A stretch of 64,000 nucleotides of DNA from positions 372,001-436,000 of the forward strand of contig DIYO01000004.1 in assembly GCA_002427755.1 (NCBI GenBank), written 5' to 3'. This document shows, piece after piece, positions 7,842-16,600 of this stretch. The position numbers and the translations under genes are program-made. Position 1 is the first letter of the stretch; each line of letters starts with the position of its first letter. The stretch comes from Roseivirga sp. UBA6052 (GTDB taxonomy: Bacteria > Bacteroidota > Bacteroidia > Cytophagales > Cyclobacteriaceae). Below the pieces are notes generated by a model that saw only the letters and a program-made list of their open reading frames with translations, made no database searches and was not told where the DNA came from.

Positions 7842-8468
7842 TTACTTTAGTAGGTTTTCAATTTTCTCGATCGAACTCTCGCTAAGTAGTAAGCTATCAG
7901 CATTCAATACATCATAAGTATTCAATGAATCAGCAGTCACAACTTTTGCATTCTGAAGATTTCTGCCAGAAAGCGCTACATTTTTGCTTTGGTCACCCAA
8001 AACCAATAATGTCTTCTTATCTGCAACTGAAAGGCTACTTAATACATTCACAAAATCCTTAGTCTTAGGAGCATCGAAAGAAAAGTCTTCCAACACAACA
8101 ACACTATTATCTTTTGCTTTGTAAGCCAATGCAGATTTTCTAGCTAAAGACTTAAGCTTCTTGTTTAGCTTAAACCCATAATTTCTTGGCTTAGGACCGA
8201 ATACACGACCTCCACCTCTGAAAATAGGTGACTTGATGCTACCAGCTCTGGCAGTACCAGTTCCCTTTTGTCTCTTTATCTTTTTCGTAGAACCAGCGAT
8301 TTCGCCTCTTTCTTTAGACTTGTGAGTCCCTTGACGCTGATTAGCCAAGAATTGCTTCACATCTAAGTAGATGGCATGATCATTTGGCTCAATACCGAAG
8401 ATCTCTTCTGAAAGATTAACTTTTCTTCCAGTGTCTTCTCCACTATTTTTTAATACTGCAATCTCCAT
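7842..8468 (-). CDS. rplD: 50S ribosomal protein L4
   Basis: L4 extends a loop into the exit tunnel and in E. coli is the S10-operon regulator. The 208-residue protein contains 'SKERGEIAGSTKKIKRQKGT', 'GSIKSPIFRGGGRVFGPKPR' (the tunnel loop, residues ~76-95) and 'LNKKLKSLARKSALAYKAKD'. It is 4 bases after rplC. Confidence 0.98.
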   Translation of the reverse strand: MEIAVLKNSGEDTGRKVNLSEEIFGIEPNDHAIYLDVKQFLANQRQGTHKSKERGEIAGSTKKIKRQKGTGTARAGSIKSPIFRGGGRVFGPKPRNYGFKLNKKLKSLARKSALAYKAKDNSVVVLEDFSFDAPKTKDFVNVLSSLSVADKKTLLVLGDQSKNVALSGRNLQNAKVVTADSLNTYDVLNADSLLLSESSIEKIENLLK

Positions 8469-8472
8469 CTTC

Positions 8473-9105
8473 TTATTTCTCTAGAACTACGATTGAATTC
8501 TTTGCACCAGGAACTGAACCACTTACTACAATAAGGTTCTCCTCAGGAAGAACTCTCATTACTTGAAGGTTAAGCACAGTAGTACGGTCATTACCCATTC
8601 TACCAGCCATTCTTGTTCCTTTAAATACTCTTGCAGGGTATGAAGCACCACCAATAGAACCTGGGGCTCTCATTCTGTTGTGCTGACCGTGTGTAGCTTG
8701 TCCAACACCACCAAAACCGTGACGCTTAACTACACCTTGGAAACCCTTACCCTTTGATGTGCCAATGGCATCAACAAAGTCACCTTCTTTGAATACATCA
8801 CCAACCTTGATCTCATTACCAAGCTCAATCATGCCATCAAATTCCTCACGGAAATCGCGAAACTCAACTACGTTTTTCTTAGGAGTTGTACCGGCCTTTT
8901 TAAAATGACCTTTTAGTGCAGCGGGAGTGTTTTTCTCCTTGCGCTCTCCATAAGCCAACTGAACAGCTTTGTATCCGTCTGTTTCCTCATTTTTTACTTG
9001 CGTTATCACGCAAGGACCAGCCTCTATCACTGTGCATGCGACATTACGTCCATCGGCACCAAATATGCTAGTCATTCCGACTTTTTTTCCGATTATTCCA
9101 GACAT
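8473..9105 (-). CDS. rplC: 50S ribosomal protein L3
   Basis: L3 reaches the peptidyl-transferase centre and is one of the first assembly proteins. The 210-residue protein starts MSGIIGKKVGMTSIFGADGR and contains 'KGKGFQGVVKRHGFGGVGQA', 'GSIGGASYPARVFKGTRMAG' and 'VLPEENLIVVSGSVPGAKNS'. It is the first gene of its transcript here, because a terminator, a promoter and a structured leader separate it from rpsJ. Confidence 0.99.
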   Translation of the reverse strand: MSGIIGKKVGMTSIFGADGRNVACTVIEAGPCVITQVKNEETDGYKAVQLAYGERKEKNTPAALKGHFKKAGTTPKKNVVEFRDFREEFDGMIELGNEIKVGDVFKEGDFVDAIGTSKGKGFQGVVKRHGFGGVGQATHGQHNRMRAPGSIGGASYPARVFKGTRMAGRMGNDRTTVLNLQVMRVLPEENLIVVSGSVPGAKNSIVVLEK

Positions 9106-9122
9106 TATTAAAACATTTAAAA

Positions 9123-9140
9123 GTACCCTACGTAGGGCAC
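9123..9140 (-). promoter_or_regulatory. Palindromic hairpin in the rplC leader
   Basis: The 12-base palindrome CCCTACGTAGGG is flanked by three more pairable bases on each side (one G-U pair), giving a stable stem in the 5' leader of the rplC transcript. It lies between the promoter at 9158-9188 and the rplC ATG at 9105. It is a candidate for r-protein or growth-rate control; that role is inference. Confidence 0.5.
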
Positions 9141-9157
9141 TCCCGAGAAACGGACTG

Positions 9158-9188
9158 CAAAGATAGGAATTTAATATTCTGATTCAAA
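9158..9188 (-). promoter_or_regulatory. Promoter of the rplC-secY operon
   Basis: On the minus strand the -33 element TTTG (9185-9188) and the -7 element TATCTTTG (9158-9165) are separated by exactly 19 bases, the established Bacteroidota primary-sigma promoter architecture. The -7 box is followed by GCAGTCCG, also seen at the promoters at 12650 and 26875. The predicted transcript starts about 45-50 bases before the rplC ATG. Confidence 0.85.
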
Positions 9189-9247
9189 CGTGGCGAATGA
9201 AATTTGCCGAATAATTTAAAACCCTCTTTTATAGCCATTTACGGGCA

Positions 9248-9281
9248 TAAAAAAGAGGCTATCCCTTAAGAATAGCCTCTT
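9248..9281 (-). terminator. Intrinsic terminator after rpsJ
   Basis: On the minus strand AAGAGGCTAT pairs perfectly with ATAGCCTCTT across a 9-base loop and is followed by a run of U. It lies 22 bases after the rpsJ stop and upstream of the rplC promoter, so it separates the str and S10 transcripts. Confidence 0.9.
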
Positions 9282-9303
9282 CAATTCATTTATATAAAAT
9301 CAA

Positions 9304-9609
9304 TTATACCTTGATCTCTACATCAACACCAGAAGGAAGCTCAAGCTTCATTAAAGCGTCAACTGTTTTTGCACTTGAAGAGTAGATATCAACCAATCTC
9401 TTGTAAGTACAAAGTTGGAATTGCTCACGCGATTTTTTGTTCACGTGTGGCGATCTCAACACTGTAAATTTCTCTTTTACTGTTGGAAGTGGAATAGGAC
9501 CACTAACAATAGCACCAGTAGTTTTTACTGCTCTCACGATTTTCTCTGATGACTTATCCACCAGGTTGTGATCGTATGACTTTAATTTTATTCTAATTTT
9601 CTGTGTCAT
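9304..9609 (-). CDS. rpsJ: 30S ribosomal protein S10
   Basis: S10 is a head protein and, as NusE, a partner of NusB and NusG in coupling and antitermination. The 101-residue product contains 'IRIKLKSYDHNLVDKSSEKI' at the N-terminus and 'PLPTVKEKFTVLRSPHVNKK' in the extended loop, both diagnostic. It follows fusA by 19 bases and ends before a strong terminator, so it belongs to the str transcript rather than heading the S10 operon. Confidence 0.98.
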   Translation of the reverse strand: MTQKIRIKLKSYDHNLVDKSSEKIVRAVKTTGAIVSGPIPLPTVKEKFTVLRSPHVNKKSREQFQLCTYKRLVDIYSSSAKTVDALMKLELPSGVDVEIKV

Positions 9610-9628
9610 AATCTTGTCAATTTACAGC

Positions 9629-11728
9629 TTACTCTCCTTTGCTTTTCTTGATTACATCTTCTGCGATATTGTTAGGTACAATATCGTAGTGAGAGAATGT
9701 CAATGAAGCAGTAGCTCTACCAGAAGACATTGTTCTCAAATCAGTTACATAACCGAATAGCTCAGAAAGAGGCACATCAGCTTTAACAACAGTAGAAGTT
9801 CCTTTAGTATCCATACCTTTCATGATACCTCTTCTTCTGTTCAAATCACCTGTGATTGAACCAGTGTACTCATCTGGAGTCACCACATCAACCGCCATGA
9901 TCGGCTCCATCAATTTCGGAGAAGCTTTCCTAGCAGCTTCTTTGAAACCAAGTCTTGCAGCCAATTCGAAAGAAAGTGCATCTGAATCCACATCGTGGAA
10001 AGATCCGTGGAACAATCTTACTTTCATATTCTCAACTGGATAACCAGCTAAAGGGCCATTATCCATTGCAGATTTGAAACCTTTCTCAATTGCAGGGATG
10101 AATTCTTTAGGAATTACACCACCAACAATCTTGTTCTCAAACTGCAATCCTTCTTTCTCCCACTCTTCGTCTTGAGGAGACAGTTCAAACACGATATCGG
10201 CAAATTTACCTTTACCACCCGACTGCTTTTTGTAAACCTCTTTGTGCTCAACGTTAGAGTTAATTGACTCTTTGTAAGCTACCTGAGGAGCACCTTGGTT
10301 AACTTCTACTTTGAATTCTCTTTTTAGACGATCCATGATGATATCAAGGTGAAGCTCACCCATACCTCTTAGAATAGTCTGACCAGTTTCTTCGTCAGTA
10401 TTTACAGTTAATGTTGGATCCTCTTCTACAAGCTTCGCGATAGCCATACCTAGCTTATCAACATCGGCCTGAGTTTTAGGCTCAATAGCGTATCCAATTA
10501 CAGGATCAGGGAAGATCATTGACTCAAGAACTAATCTGTTCTTTTCGTCAGTTAATGTATCTCCTGTTTTGATATCCTTAAACCCTACTACAGCAGCGAT
10601 ATCACCACAGTGTAGTTGAGGAATTGAATTCTGCTTGTTAGCGTGCATCTGGAAGATTCTAGAGATTCTTTCCTTCTTGTTAGTTCTGTTGTTATACACA
10701 TAGGAACCTGCATCTAACATACCAGAGTATGATCTAACGAAACAAAGTCTACCTACAAACGGGTCAGTAGCAATCTTAAATGCTAGTGCCGAGAATGGAT
10801 CACTTGGATCCGGCTTTCTTGTTTCTTCTTCTTCTGTATCTGGGTTAGTACCTACAATGTTATCTCTATCTAGTGGTGAAGGCAATAGCTCCATCACATA
10901 GTCAAGCATTGTTTGTACACCTTTATTTTTAAAGGCAGAACCACACATCATTGGAACAAAGTCCATATTGATGGTAGCTTGTCTAAGGGCTACAAGGATT
11001 TCATCCTTAGAAATTGAATCCGGATCTTCGAAGAATTTCTCCATCAAAGTATCATCGTATTCAGCTATAGCCTCTAATAAGTTTTCTCTATACTCAGCTA
11101 CTTCGTCTTCCATATCAGCTGGGATGTCAATCTCTTCGAAAGTCATACCTTGGTCAGCCTCATTCCAAACGATAGCCTTGTTTTCTACTAAGTCAACTAC
11201 ACCCTTGAAGTTGTCTTCAGCACCGATAGGTAATTGAAGAGGAACAGCCTTAGTACCTAACATTTCTTTCACCTGCTTACACACGTTCAAGAAGTCAGCA
11301 CCTGCACGGTCCATTTTGTTAACGAAACCGATACGAGCAACTTTGTAGTTATCTGCTAGTCTCCAGTTAGTCTCAGACTGAGGTTCAACACCATCAACCG
11401 CTGAGAACAAGAATACTAAACCATCAAGTACACGTAAAGATCTGTTTACCTCAACAGTGAAGTCAACGTGACCAGGAGTGTCTATAATGTTAATGTGGTA
11501 TTCGTTGTCTTTGTATGGCCAGAATACAGTAGTAGCAGCAGAAGTAATTGTGATACCTCTTTCTTGCTCTTGCTCCATCCAGTCCATTGTAGCAGCACCA
11601 TCGTGTACCTCACCAATTTTGTGAGAAACACCAGTGTAGTATAGAATTCTCTCGGTGGTGGTAGTTTTACCAGCATCGATGTGCGCAGCGATACCGATGT
11701 TCCGAGTGTATTTTAAATCTCTTGCCAT
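9629..11728 (-). CDS. fusA: Elongation factor G
   Basis: EF-G is the GTPase that drives translocation and, with RRF, ribosome recycling. The 699-residue protein has the G1 motif AHIDAGKTT near residues 15-23, 'DTPGHVDF' (G3), 'NKMDRAGAD' (G4), and domains II to V with the typical 'GMGELHLDIIMDRLKREF' and 'GRATASLTFSHYD' at the C-terminus. Length is that of canonical EF-G. It lies between rpsG (12 bases) and rpsJ. Confidence 0.99.
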   Translation of the reverse strand: MARDLKYTRNIGIAAHIDAGKTTTTERILYYTGVSHKIGEVHDGAATMDWMEQEQERGITITSAATTVFWPYKDNEYHINIIDTPGHVDFTVEVNRSLRVLDGLVFLFSAVDGVEPQSETNWRLADNYKVARIGFVNKMDRAGADFLNVCKQVKEMLGTKAVPLQLPIGAEDNFKGVVDLVENKAIVWNEADQGMTFEEIDIPADMEDEVAEYRENLLEAIAEYDDTLMEKFFEDPDSISKDEILVALRQATINMDFVPMMCGSAFKNKGVQTMLDYVMELLPSPLDRDNIVGTNPDTEEEETRKPDPSDPFSALAFKIATDPFVGRLCFVRSYSGMLDAGSYVYNNRTNKKERISRIFQMHANKQNSIPQLHCGDIAAVVGFKDIKTGDTLTDEKNRLVLESMIFPDPVIGYAIEPKTQADVDKLGMAIAKLVEEDPTLTVNTDEETGQTILRGMGELHLDIIMDRLKREFKVEVNQGAPQVAYKESINSNVEHKEVYKKQSGGKGKFADIVFELSPQDEEWEKEGLQFENKIVGGVIPKEFIPAIEKGFKSAMDNGPLAGYPVENMKVRLFHGSFHDVDSDALSFELAARLGFKEAARKASPKLMEPIMAVDVVTPDEYTGSITGDLNRRRGIMKGMDTKGTSTVVKADVPLSELFGYVTDLRTMSSGRATASLTFSHYDIVPNNIAEDVIKKSKGE

Positions 11729-11740
11729 TGTAATTAGGAA

Positions 11741-12208
11741 TTAAAATCTAAAGTGTGAAAATGCTTTGTTCGCTTCAGCCATTCTGTGCGTATCATCTTT
11801 TTTCTTAACAGCAGCCCCTTCTCCTTTAGAACCTGCAATGATTTCACCAGCTAATCTTTCGTGCATAGTTTTTTCACCACGCTTTCTAGCGAACATGATC
11901 ATCCATTTAATGCCGAGTGATGTTTTTCTGGCAGGTCTTACCTCAGTAGGCACTTGAAAAGTGGCACCACCCACTCTTCTACTCTTCACTTCGACACCAG
12001 GCATGATGTTACTCAATGCCTTCTTCCAAGTTTCAAGACCATTCTCACCAGTTCTCTTTTCTACAAGCTCTATCGCATCATAGAAAATTCCGTAGGCAAT
12101 ACTCTTCTTTCCATCGACCATTAGGTAGTTCACAAACTTTGTTACCAAAGTGTCACCGAACTTTGGGTCAGGAAGAATATATCTCTTCTTTGGTTTAGAT
12201 TTTCTCAT
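11741..12208 (-). CDS. rpsG: 30S ribosomal protein S7
   Basis: S7 organises the head of the small subunit near the E site. The 155-residue protein starts MRKSKPKKRYILPDPKFGDT and contains 'VTKFVNYLMVDGKKSIAYGI' and 'VGGATFQVPTEVRPARKTSL', matching the S7 signature, and ends HRMAEANKAFSHFRF. It follows rpsL by 14 bases. Confidence 0.99.
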   Translation of the reverse strand: MRKSKPKKRYILPDPKFGDTLVTKFVNYLMVDGKKSIAYGIFYDAIELVEKRTGENGLETWKKALSNIMPGVEVKSRRVGGATFQVPTEVRPARKTSLGIKWMIMFARKRGEKTMHERLAGEIIAGSKGEGAAVKKKDDTHRMAEANKAFSHFRF

Positions 12209-12222
12209 TGGTTATTAATATT

Positions 12223-12603
12223 CTATTTCTTGTCTTTAGGACGTTTAGCACCGTACTTAGATCTTCTTTGAAGTCTACCGCTTACACCGGCAGTATCTAG
12301 TGCACCACGAATGATGTGATATCTTACACCTGGAAGATCTTTTACTCTTCCTCCTCTAATTAGCACAATTGAGTGCTCCTGAAGGTTATGACCTTCACCT
12401 GGGATATATGCGTTCACCTCTTTACCATTGGTTAACCTTACTCTCGCTACTTTTCTCATAGCTGAGTTAGGTTTTTTAGGTGTAGTCGTATATACCCTTG
12501 TACAAACCCCTCTTCTCTGCGGGCAGCTATCCAAGGCTGGAGACTTTGACTTAGAAGTCAATTTCTTACGGCCTTTTCTTACTAGTTGTTGTATAGTAGG
12601 CAT
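12223..12603 (-). CDS. rpsL: 30S ribosomal protein S12
   Basis: S12 monitors codon-anticodon pairing at the A site. The 126-residue protein starts MPTIQQLVRKGRKKLTSKSK and contains 'TTPKKPNSAMRKVARVRL' and 'GHNLQEHSIVLIRGGRVKDL'. The lysines around residue 43 and in the RVKDLPG loop, where streptomycin-resistance changes occur, are the wild-type residues. It is the first gene of the str operon, 46 bases after the -7 box of a consensus promoter. Confidence 0.99.
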   Translation of the reverse strand: MPTIQQLVRKGRKKLTSKSKSPALDSCPQRRGVCTRVYTTTPKKPNSAMRKVARVRLTNGKEVNAYIPGEGHNLQEHSIVLIRGGRVKDLPGVRYHIIRGALDTAGVSGRLQRRSKYGAKRPKDKK

Positions 12604-12649
12604 TTACAGTTTTTTAGATTTTAATTTCCTAGTTACAATTTTCGGACTG

Positions 12650-12680
12650 CAAAGGTATGAAAAGAAGAATTAGAAACAAA
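12650..12680 (-). promoter_or_regulatory. Promoter of the rpsL-rpsG-fusA-rpsJ operon
   Basis: On the minus strand TTTG (12677-12680) and TACCTTTG (12650-12657) are 19 bases apart, a perfect Bacteroidota -33/-7 pair. The -7 box is followed by GCAGTCCG as at 9158 and 26875. The expected leader to the rpsL ATG is about 40 bases with no obvious hairpin. Confidence 0.88.
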
Positions 12681-12781
12681 CGTGACTTATTAAATTAATG
12701 TGTCCTTTGATTTAGGAGCAAGTCGCTGAAATTCAAGAGAAAGCAAAGATGCCCAAAACCGATTATTACTCCTCCATATGA

Positions 12782-12815
12782 TTTGGGAAATTCGACTTGA
12801 ATTCTCTATTTTTTG
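12782..12815 (+). promoter_or_regulatory. Possible promoter of the DUF4280 gene
   Basis: TTTG (12782-12785) and TATTTTTTG (12807-12815) lie 21 bases apart. This resembles the -33/-7 pair but has one extra base in each spacer. It would give a leader of about 15 bases. This is a weak match. Confidence 0.3.
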
Positions 12816-12835
12816 AATTAATAAACAGATTCAAT

Positions 12836-13225
12836 ATGCCTGTTCAAGTTGTAATGGGAGCTTCAATGATGTGTTCCTTTGGAGTAGCTCCTTCCTCTTT
12901 AGTTGTATTACCCAAGAATAGAGTGATGGCCAATAAAATGCCTGCTGCTAATATTATGGACAATATTCCTATGGTAAATATATTGCCTTTTGGTATGTGT
13001 ACTTCAATGGCTAACCCAACGGTAGCATCTGCAACTGCTGCAGCACTAGGTGTTTTAACCCCTATGCCTTGTATTCCGGTAACTGTAGCACCATGGGCAC
13101 CCGGTGCAACCAAAACAATGGTTGCTAAAATGCCGGCACTTCATAACGGCTGCACACTAAACTGCACTTGGGGTGGGGTGATTACTATTACTGCTCCTGG
13201 TCAAGCCACTGTTCAATGCACATAA
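12836..13225 (+). CDS. DUF4280 (PAAR-like) protein
   Basis: I chose ATG at 12836, giving 129 residues starting MPVQVVMGASMMCSFGVAPS, because DUF4280 proteins begin close to this 'V.GA.l.C.fG' motif; an upstream in-frame ATG at 12797 adds 13 unconserved residues. The family is related to PAAR proteins, which cap spikes of type VI or contractile injection systems and can carry effectors. The conserved cysteines (MMCSFG, PFGMCTSMANP, PMPCIPVTVAPW, NGCTLNCTWGG) are present. There is no effector domain and no other injection-system gene nearby. It is an isolated plus-strand gene between two core minus-strand operons, so its partner is not visible. Function is inferred from the family only. Confidence 0.8.
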   Translation: MPVQVVMGASMMCSFGVAPSSLVVLPKNRVMANKMPAANIMDNIPMVNILPFGMCTSMANPTVASATAAALGVLTPMPCIPVTVAPWAPGATKTMVAKMPALHNGCTLNCTWGGVITITAPGQATVQCT

Positions 13226-13226
13226 A

Positions 13227-13254
13227 AAAAGGACTACATTTCTGCAGCCCTTTT
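13227..13254. terminator. Bidirectional terminator between DUF4280 and DUF3467 genes
   Basis: AAAAGG and CCTTTT with an inner CT/AG pair form a stem with one mismatch around a 10-base loop. A and T runs on both sides allow termination from either strand. It serves the convergent ends at 13225 (plus) and 13276 (minus). Confidence 0.6.
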
Positions 13255-13275
13255 CTTTTATCTATTGCCTAAAAC

Positions 13276-13596
13276 TTAAGCTTCTCCAACGGTTCCTCCG
13301 AAGTTCATTGGAAATTTTGGTGGCTCCTCGCTCTTCTTTATTGGCCCAAAGTTATTTTCGAACTTATCGATATTGTCTTTGAGCGCGTAAAGAAGCCTTT
13401 TAGCATGCTCTGGTGTAATCACTATTCTAGATTTCACCTTTGCTTTTGGAACACCCGGCATCATTTTGATAAAATCAATCACAAACTCACTGTTTGAATG
13501 GGCTATCATAGCCAAGTTCACATATTGACCCTCAGCAATTTCTTCTGAAAGCTCAATATTCAACTGATTTTGATTTTGATTTTGCTCGTCTGCCAT
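13276..13596 (-). CDS. DUF3467 family protein
   Basis: This 106-residue protein has the DUF3467 core 'QYVNLAMIAHSNSEFVIDFI' and 'MPGVPKAKVKSRIVITPEHA' (residues ~24-67), after a Gln/Asn-rich start. The function of the family is unknown; in Bacteroidota it is often found just after rpoC, as here, 4 bases from the rpoC stop. Co-transcription with RNA polymerase suggests a transcription-related role, but that is inference. No signal peptide or membrane segment is visible. Confidence 0.85.
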   Translation of the reverse strand: MADEQNQNQNQLNIELSEEIAEGQYVNLAMIAHSNSEFVIDFIKMMPGVPKAKVKSRIVITPEHAKRLLYALKDNIDKFENNFGPIKKSEEPPKFPMNFGGTVGEA

Positions 13597-13600
13597 CTGC

Positions 13601-16600
13601 TTATAGTTCTACGCTATCTCTCTCTTCTGAAGACTCAATGCTGTAAGCTTCTTTAGCCGCCATCATCTCGTCATACTCTGCTTGATTACCAACAATCAGA
13701 TCATGGTAATCTCTCATACCTGTACCAGCAGGGATCAAGTGACCCACAATAACATTTTCCTTCAGACCATTCAACGTATCAGCTTTACCTCTGATTGAAG
13801 CTTCACTTAATACCTTTGTAGTCTCTTGGAAAGATGCTGCCGAGATAAAGCTATCAGTACCCAATGATGCTTGAGTAATACCTTGAAGCTTAGGCTTAGA
13901 AACCGCAGGTTGCGCATCTCTCACCTCTACTAACTTCATGTCTTTTCTTCTCAAGCTTGAGTTCTCATCTCTCAACTCTCTTGGCGTTACAATCTGACCT
14001 GGTTTCAAGTTCTCAGACTCACCAGCTTCAACCACAACTTTCATATCAAGAATTGCATCATTCTCTTCTCTGAATAAGAACTTATCTACTACTTGACCTG
14101 GTAAGAATTGTGTATCACCGGCATCCATGATCTCCACTTTCTGCATCATTTGTTTCACGATGGTTTCAATGTGCTTGTCATTGATCTTCACACCTTGTAG
14201 TCTGTATACTTCTTGAATCTCGTTCACTAAGTATTCCTGAACTGCAGTTGGTCCTTGGATATTCAAGATATCGTTTGGTGTAGTAGCACCATCAGAAAGC
14301 TGGTAACCTGCTCTTACAAAGTCATTGTCTTGAACAAGAATGTGCTTAGACAATGGCACCATGTATTTCTTCTTCACACCATCTTTAGACTCGATGAAGA
14401 TTTCACGGTTACCTCTCTTGATACCACCATAAGTCACAACACCGTCAATCTCAGACACTACAGCCGGATTAGATGGGTTTCTAGCCTCGAACAATTCTGT
14501 TACTCTTGGAAGACCCCCCGTAATATCTCTCGATTTACCCATAGTTCTAGGGATCTTAGCCAATGGTTGACCAGTTTTCACTTTATCGCCTACCTCAACC
14601 GCCAAGTGAGCTCCTACAGGAATGTTATAGGCTTTAGAATTGTCTTTAGCCGCTACAACTACTGCAGGGTTCTTAGTCTTGTCCTTAGTATCTGTGATTA
14701 CTTTCTCTCTGTGACCAGTCTGCTCATCGTACTCCTCTTTATAAGTAATACCTTCCTCAATTGATTCGAACTCAATGGTACCATCGAACTCAGAAAGAAT
14801 TACCGCATTATAAGGATCCCACTTACATAGCTGATCTCCTTTAGCCACTTTGTCTCCTTCTTTTACTTGAAGGATAGCACCGTAAGGTACGTGGTTAGAA
14901 ATAAGTACTTTATCTGTTTTAGGGTCAATAATCTGGATTTCACCAGTTCTACCCATTACGATTTCAATCTTGTTGCCTTCATCGTCAGTAGTAGGTAATG
15001 ATCTTACTTCTTCGAATTCGATCACACCGTCAAACTTAGCTTGAACGCTAGCATCTACTGCAATGTTAGATGCCGTACCACCTACGTGGAAAGTTCTTAA
15101 TGTCAACTGAGTACCCGGCTCACCAATAGACTGTGCTGCAATTACACCAACTGCTTCACCTTTTTGTACCATCTTATTGGTAGAAAGGTTTCTACCATAA
15201 CATTTCGCACAAACACCTCTCTTAGTCTCACAAGTCAATACTGAACGAATCTCAACTTCTTCGATAGCCGTCTCTTCAATTCTATCAGCAATTTTCTCTG
15301 TGATTTCTCCACCTGACTCAACGATCAACTCTTCTGAGATTGGATCATATACATCATGTACAGATACTCTACCTAAGATTCTTTCGCCAAGACCTTCAAC
15401 GACATCCTCGTTGTCTTTCAATGCAGAAACTGTTAGACCTCTTAGAGTTCCACAATCTTCTTCATTCACGACACAATCTTGAGCAACATCAACCAAACGT
15501 CTAGTTAGGTAACCCGCATCAGCAGTTTTTAATGCTGTATCTGCAAGACCTTTACGTGCACCGTGAGTAGAGATAAAGTACTCCAATACATCTAGACCTT
15601 CTTTAAAGTTTGAAAGAATTGGGTTTTCAATAATCGCACCAACTGACCCTGCTAAGTTTTTCTGTGGCTTAGCCATTAGACCTCTCATACCACCTAACTG
15701 ACGAATCTGCTCTCTCGAACCTCTAGCTCCTGAGTGCATCATCATGTAGATTGAGTTAAATCCTTGACGATCTTCCTCCATCTCAGTCATCAGCTGATTA
15801 GTCAATCTTGTATTTACACGAGTCCAGATATCAATTACCTGATTGTAACGCTCATTGTCAGTGATTAGACCCATCAAGTAGTTTTGCCATACGCCATCTA
15901 CTTCCTCTTTAGCACTTTCAACAAGACCATCTTTTACTTCTGGGATGTGAATATCATTCAGACCCATTGAAAGACCACCTTTATATGCCATTTGGAATCC
16001 AAGCTCTTTAATATCATCTAAGAACTTAGCTGACTTAGCAATACCACAAATGCTTACCACATTCGAAATGATCTTCTGAAGTTTCTTCTTCGTTAACAAT
16101 TCGTTTACAAAACCTACTTCTTCAGGAACATTCTGGTTGAAAAGTACTCTACCAGCAACTGTCTCAATCATTTTCTCAACAAGCTGCTCATCTTCTCTCA
16201 CCTTAGTTTTCACATGGATGTAAGCGTGCTTAGAAACAGCACCTTCATTCATCGCAATAATTACTTCTTCAGCAGAGTAGAATCTCATGCCTTCACCAGG
16301 CACTTTATGATCTTCTGTAGATCTTCTTCCTTTAGTTACATAATAAAGACCCAATACCATATCCTGAGAAGGTACTGCAATAGGTGCACCGTTTGCAGGG
16401 TTCAAGATGTTGTGAGAAGAAAGCATCAACATAGAAGCTTCCATTACCGCATCATGCCCTAGTGGTACGTGTACCGCCATTTGGTCACCATCAAAGTCTG
16501 CGTTAAATGCTGTACATGCTAGTGGGTGTAACTGGATTGCTTTACCCTCTATAAGTTTAGGCTGGAATGCCTGAATACCTAGTCTGTGTAGCGTAGGAGC

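Noticed and set aside
14255..14764. A 169-residue plus-strand reading frame inside rpoC
   Set aside because: It is antisense to a highly conserved part of rpoC, has no recognisable protein pattern and no promoter; it is a shadow of the rpoC coding frame.
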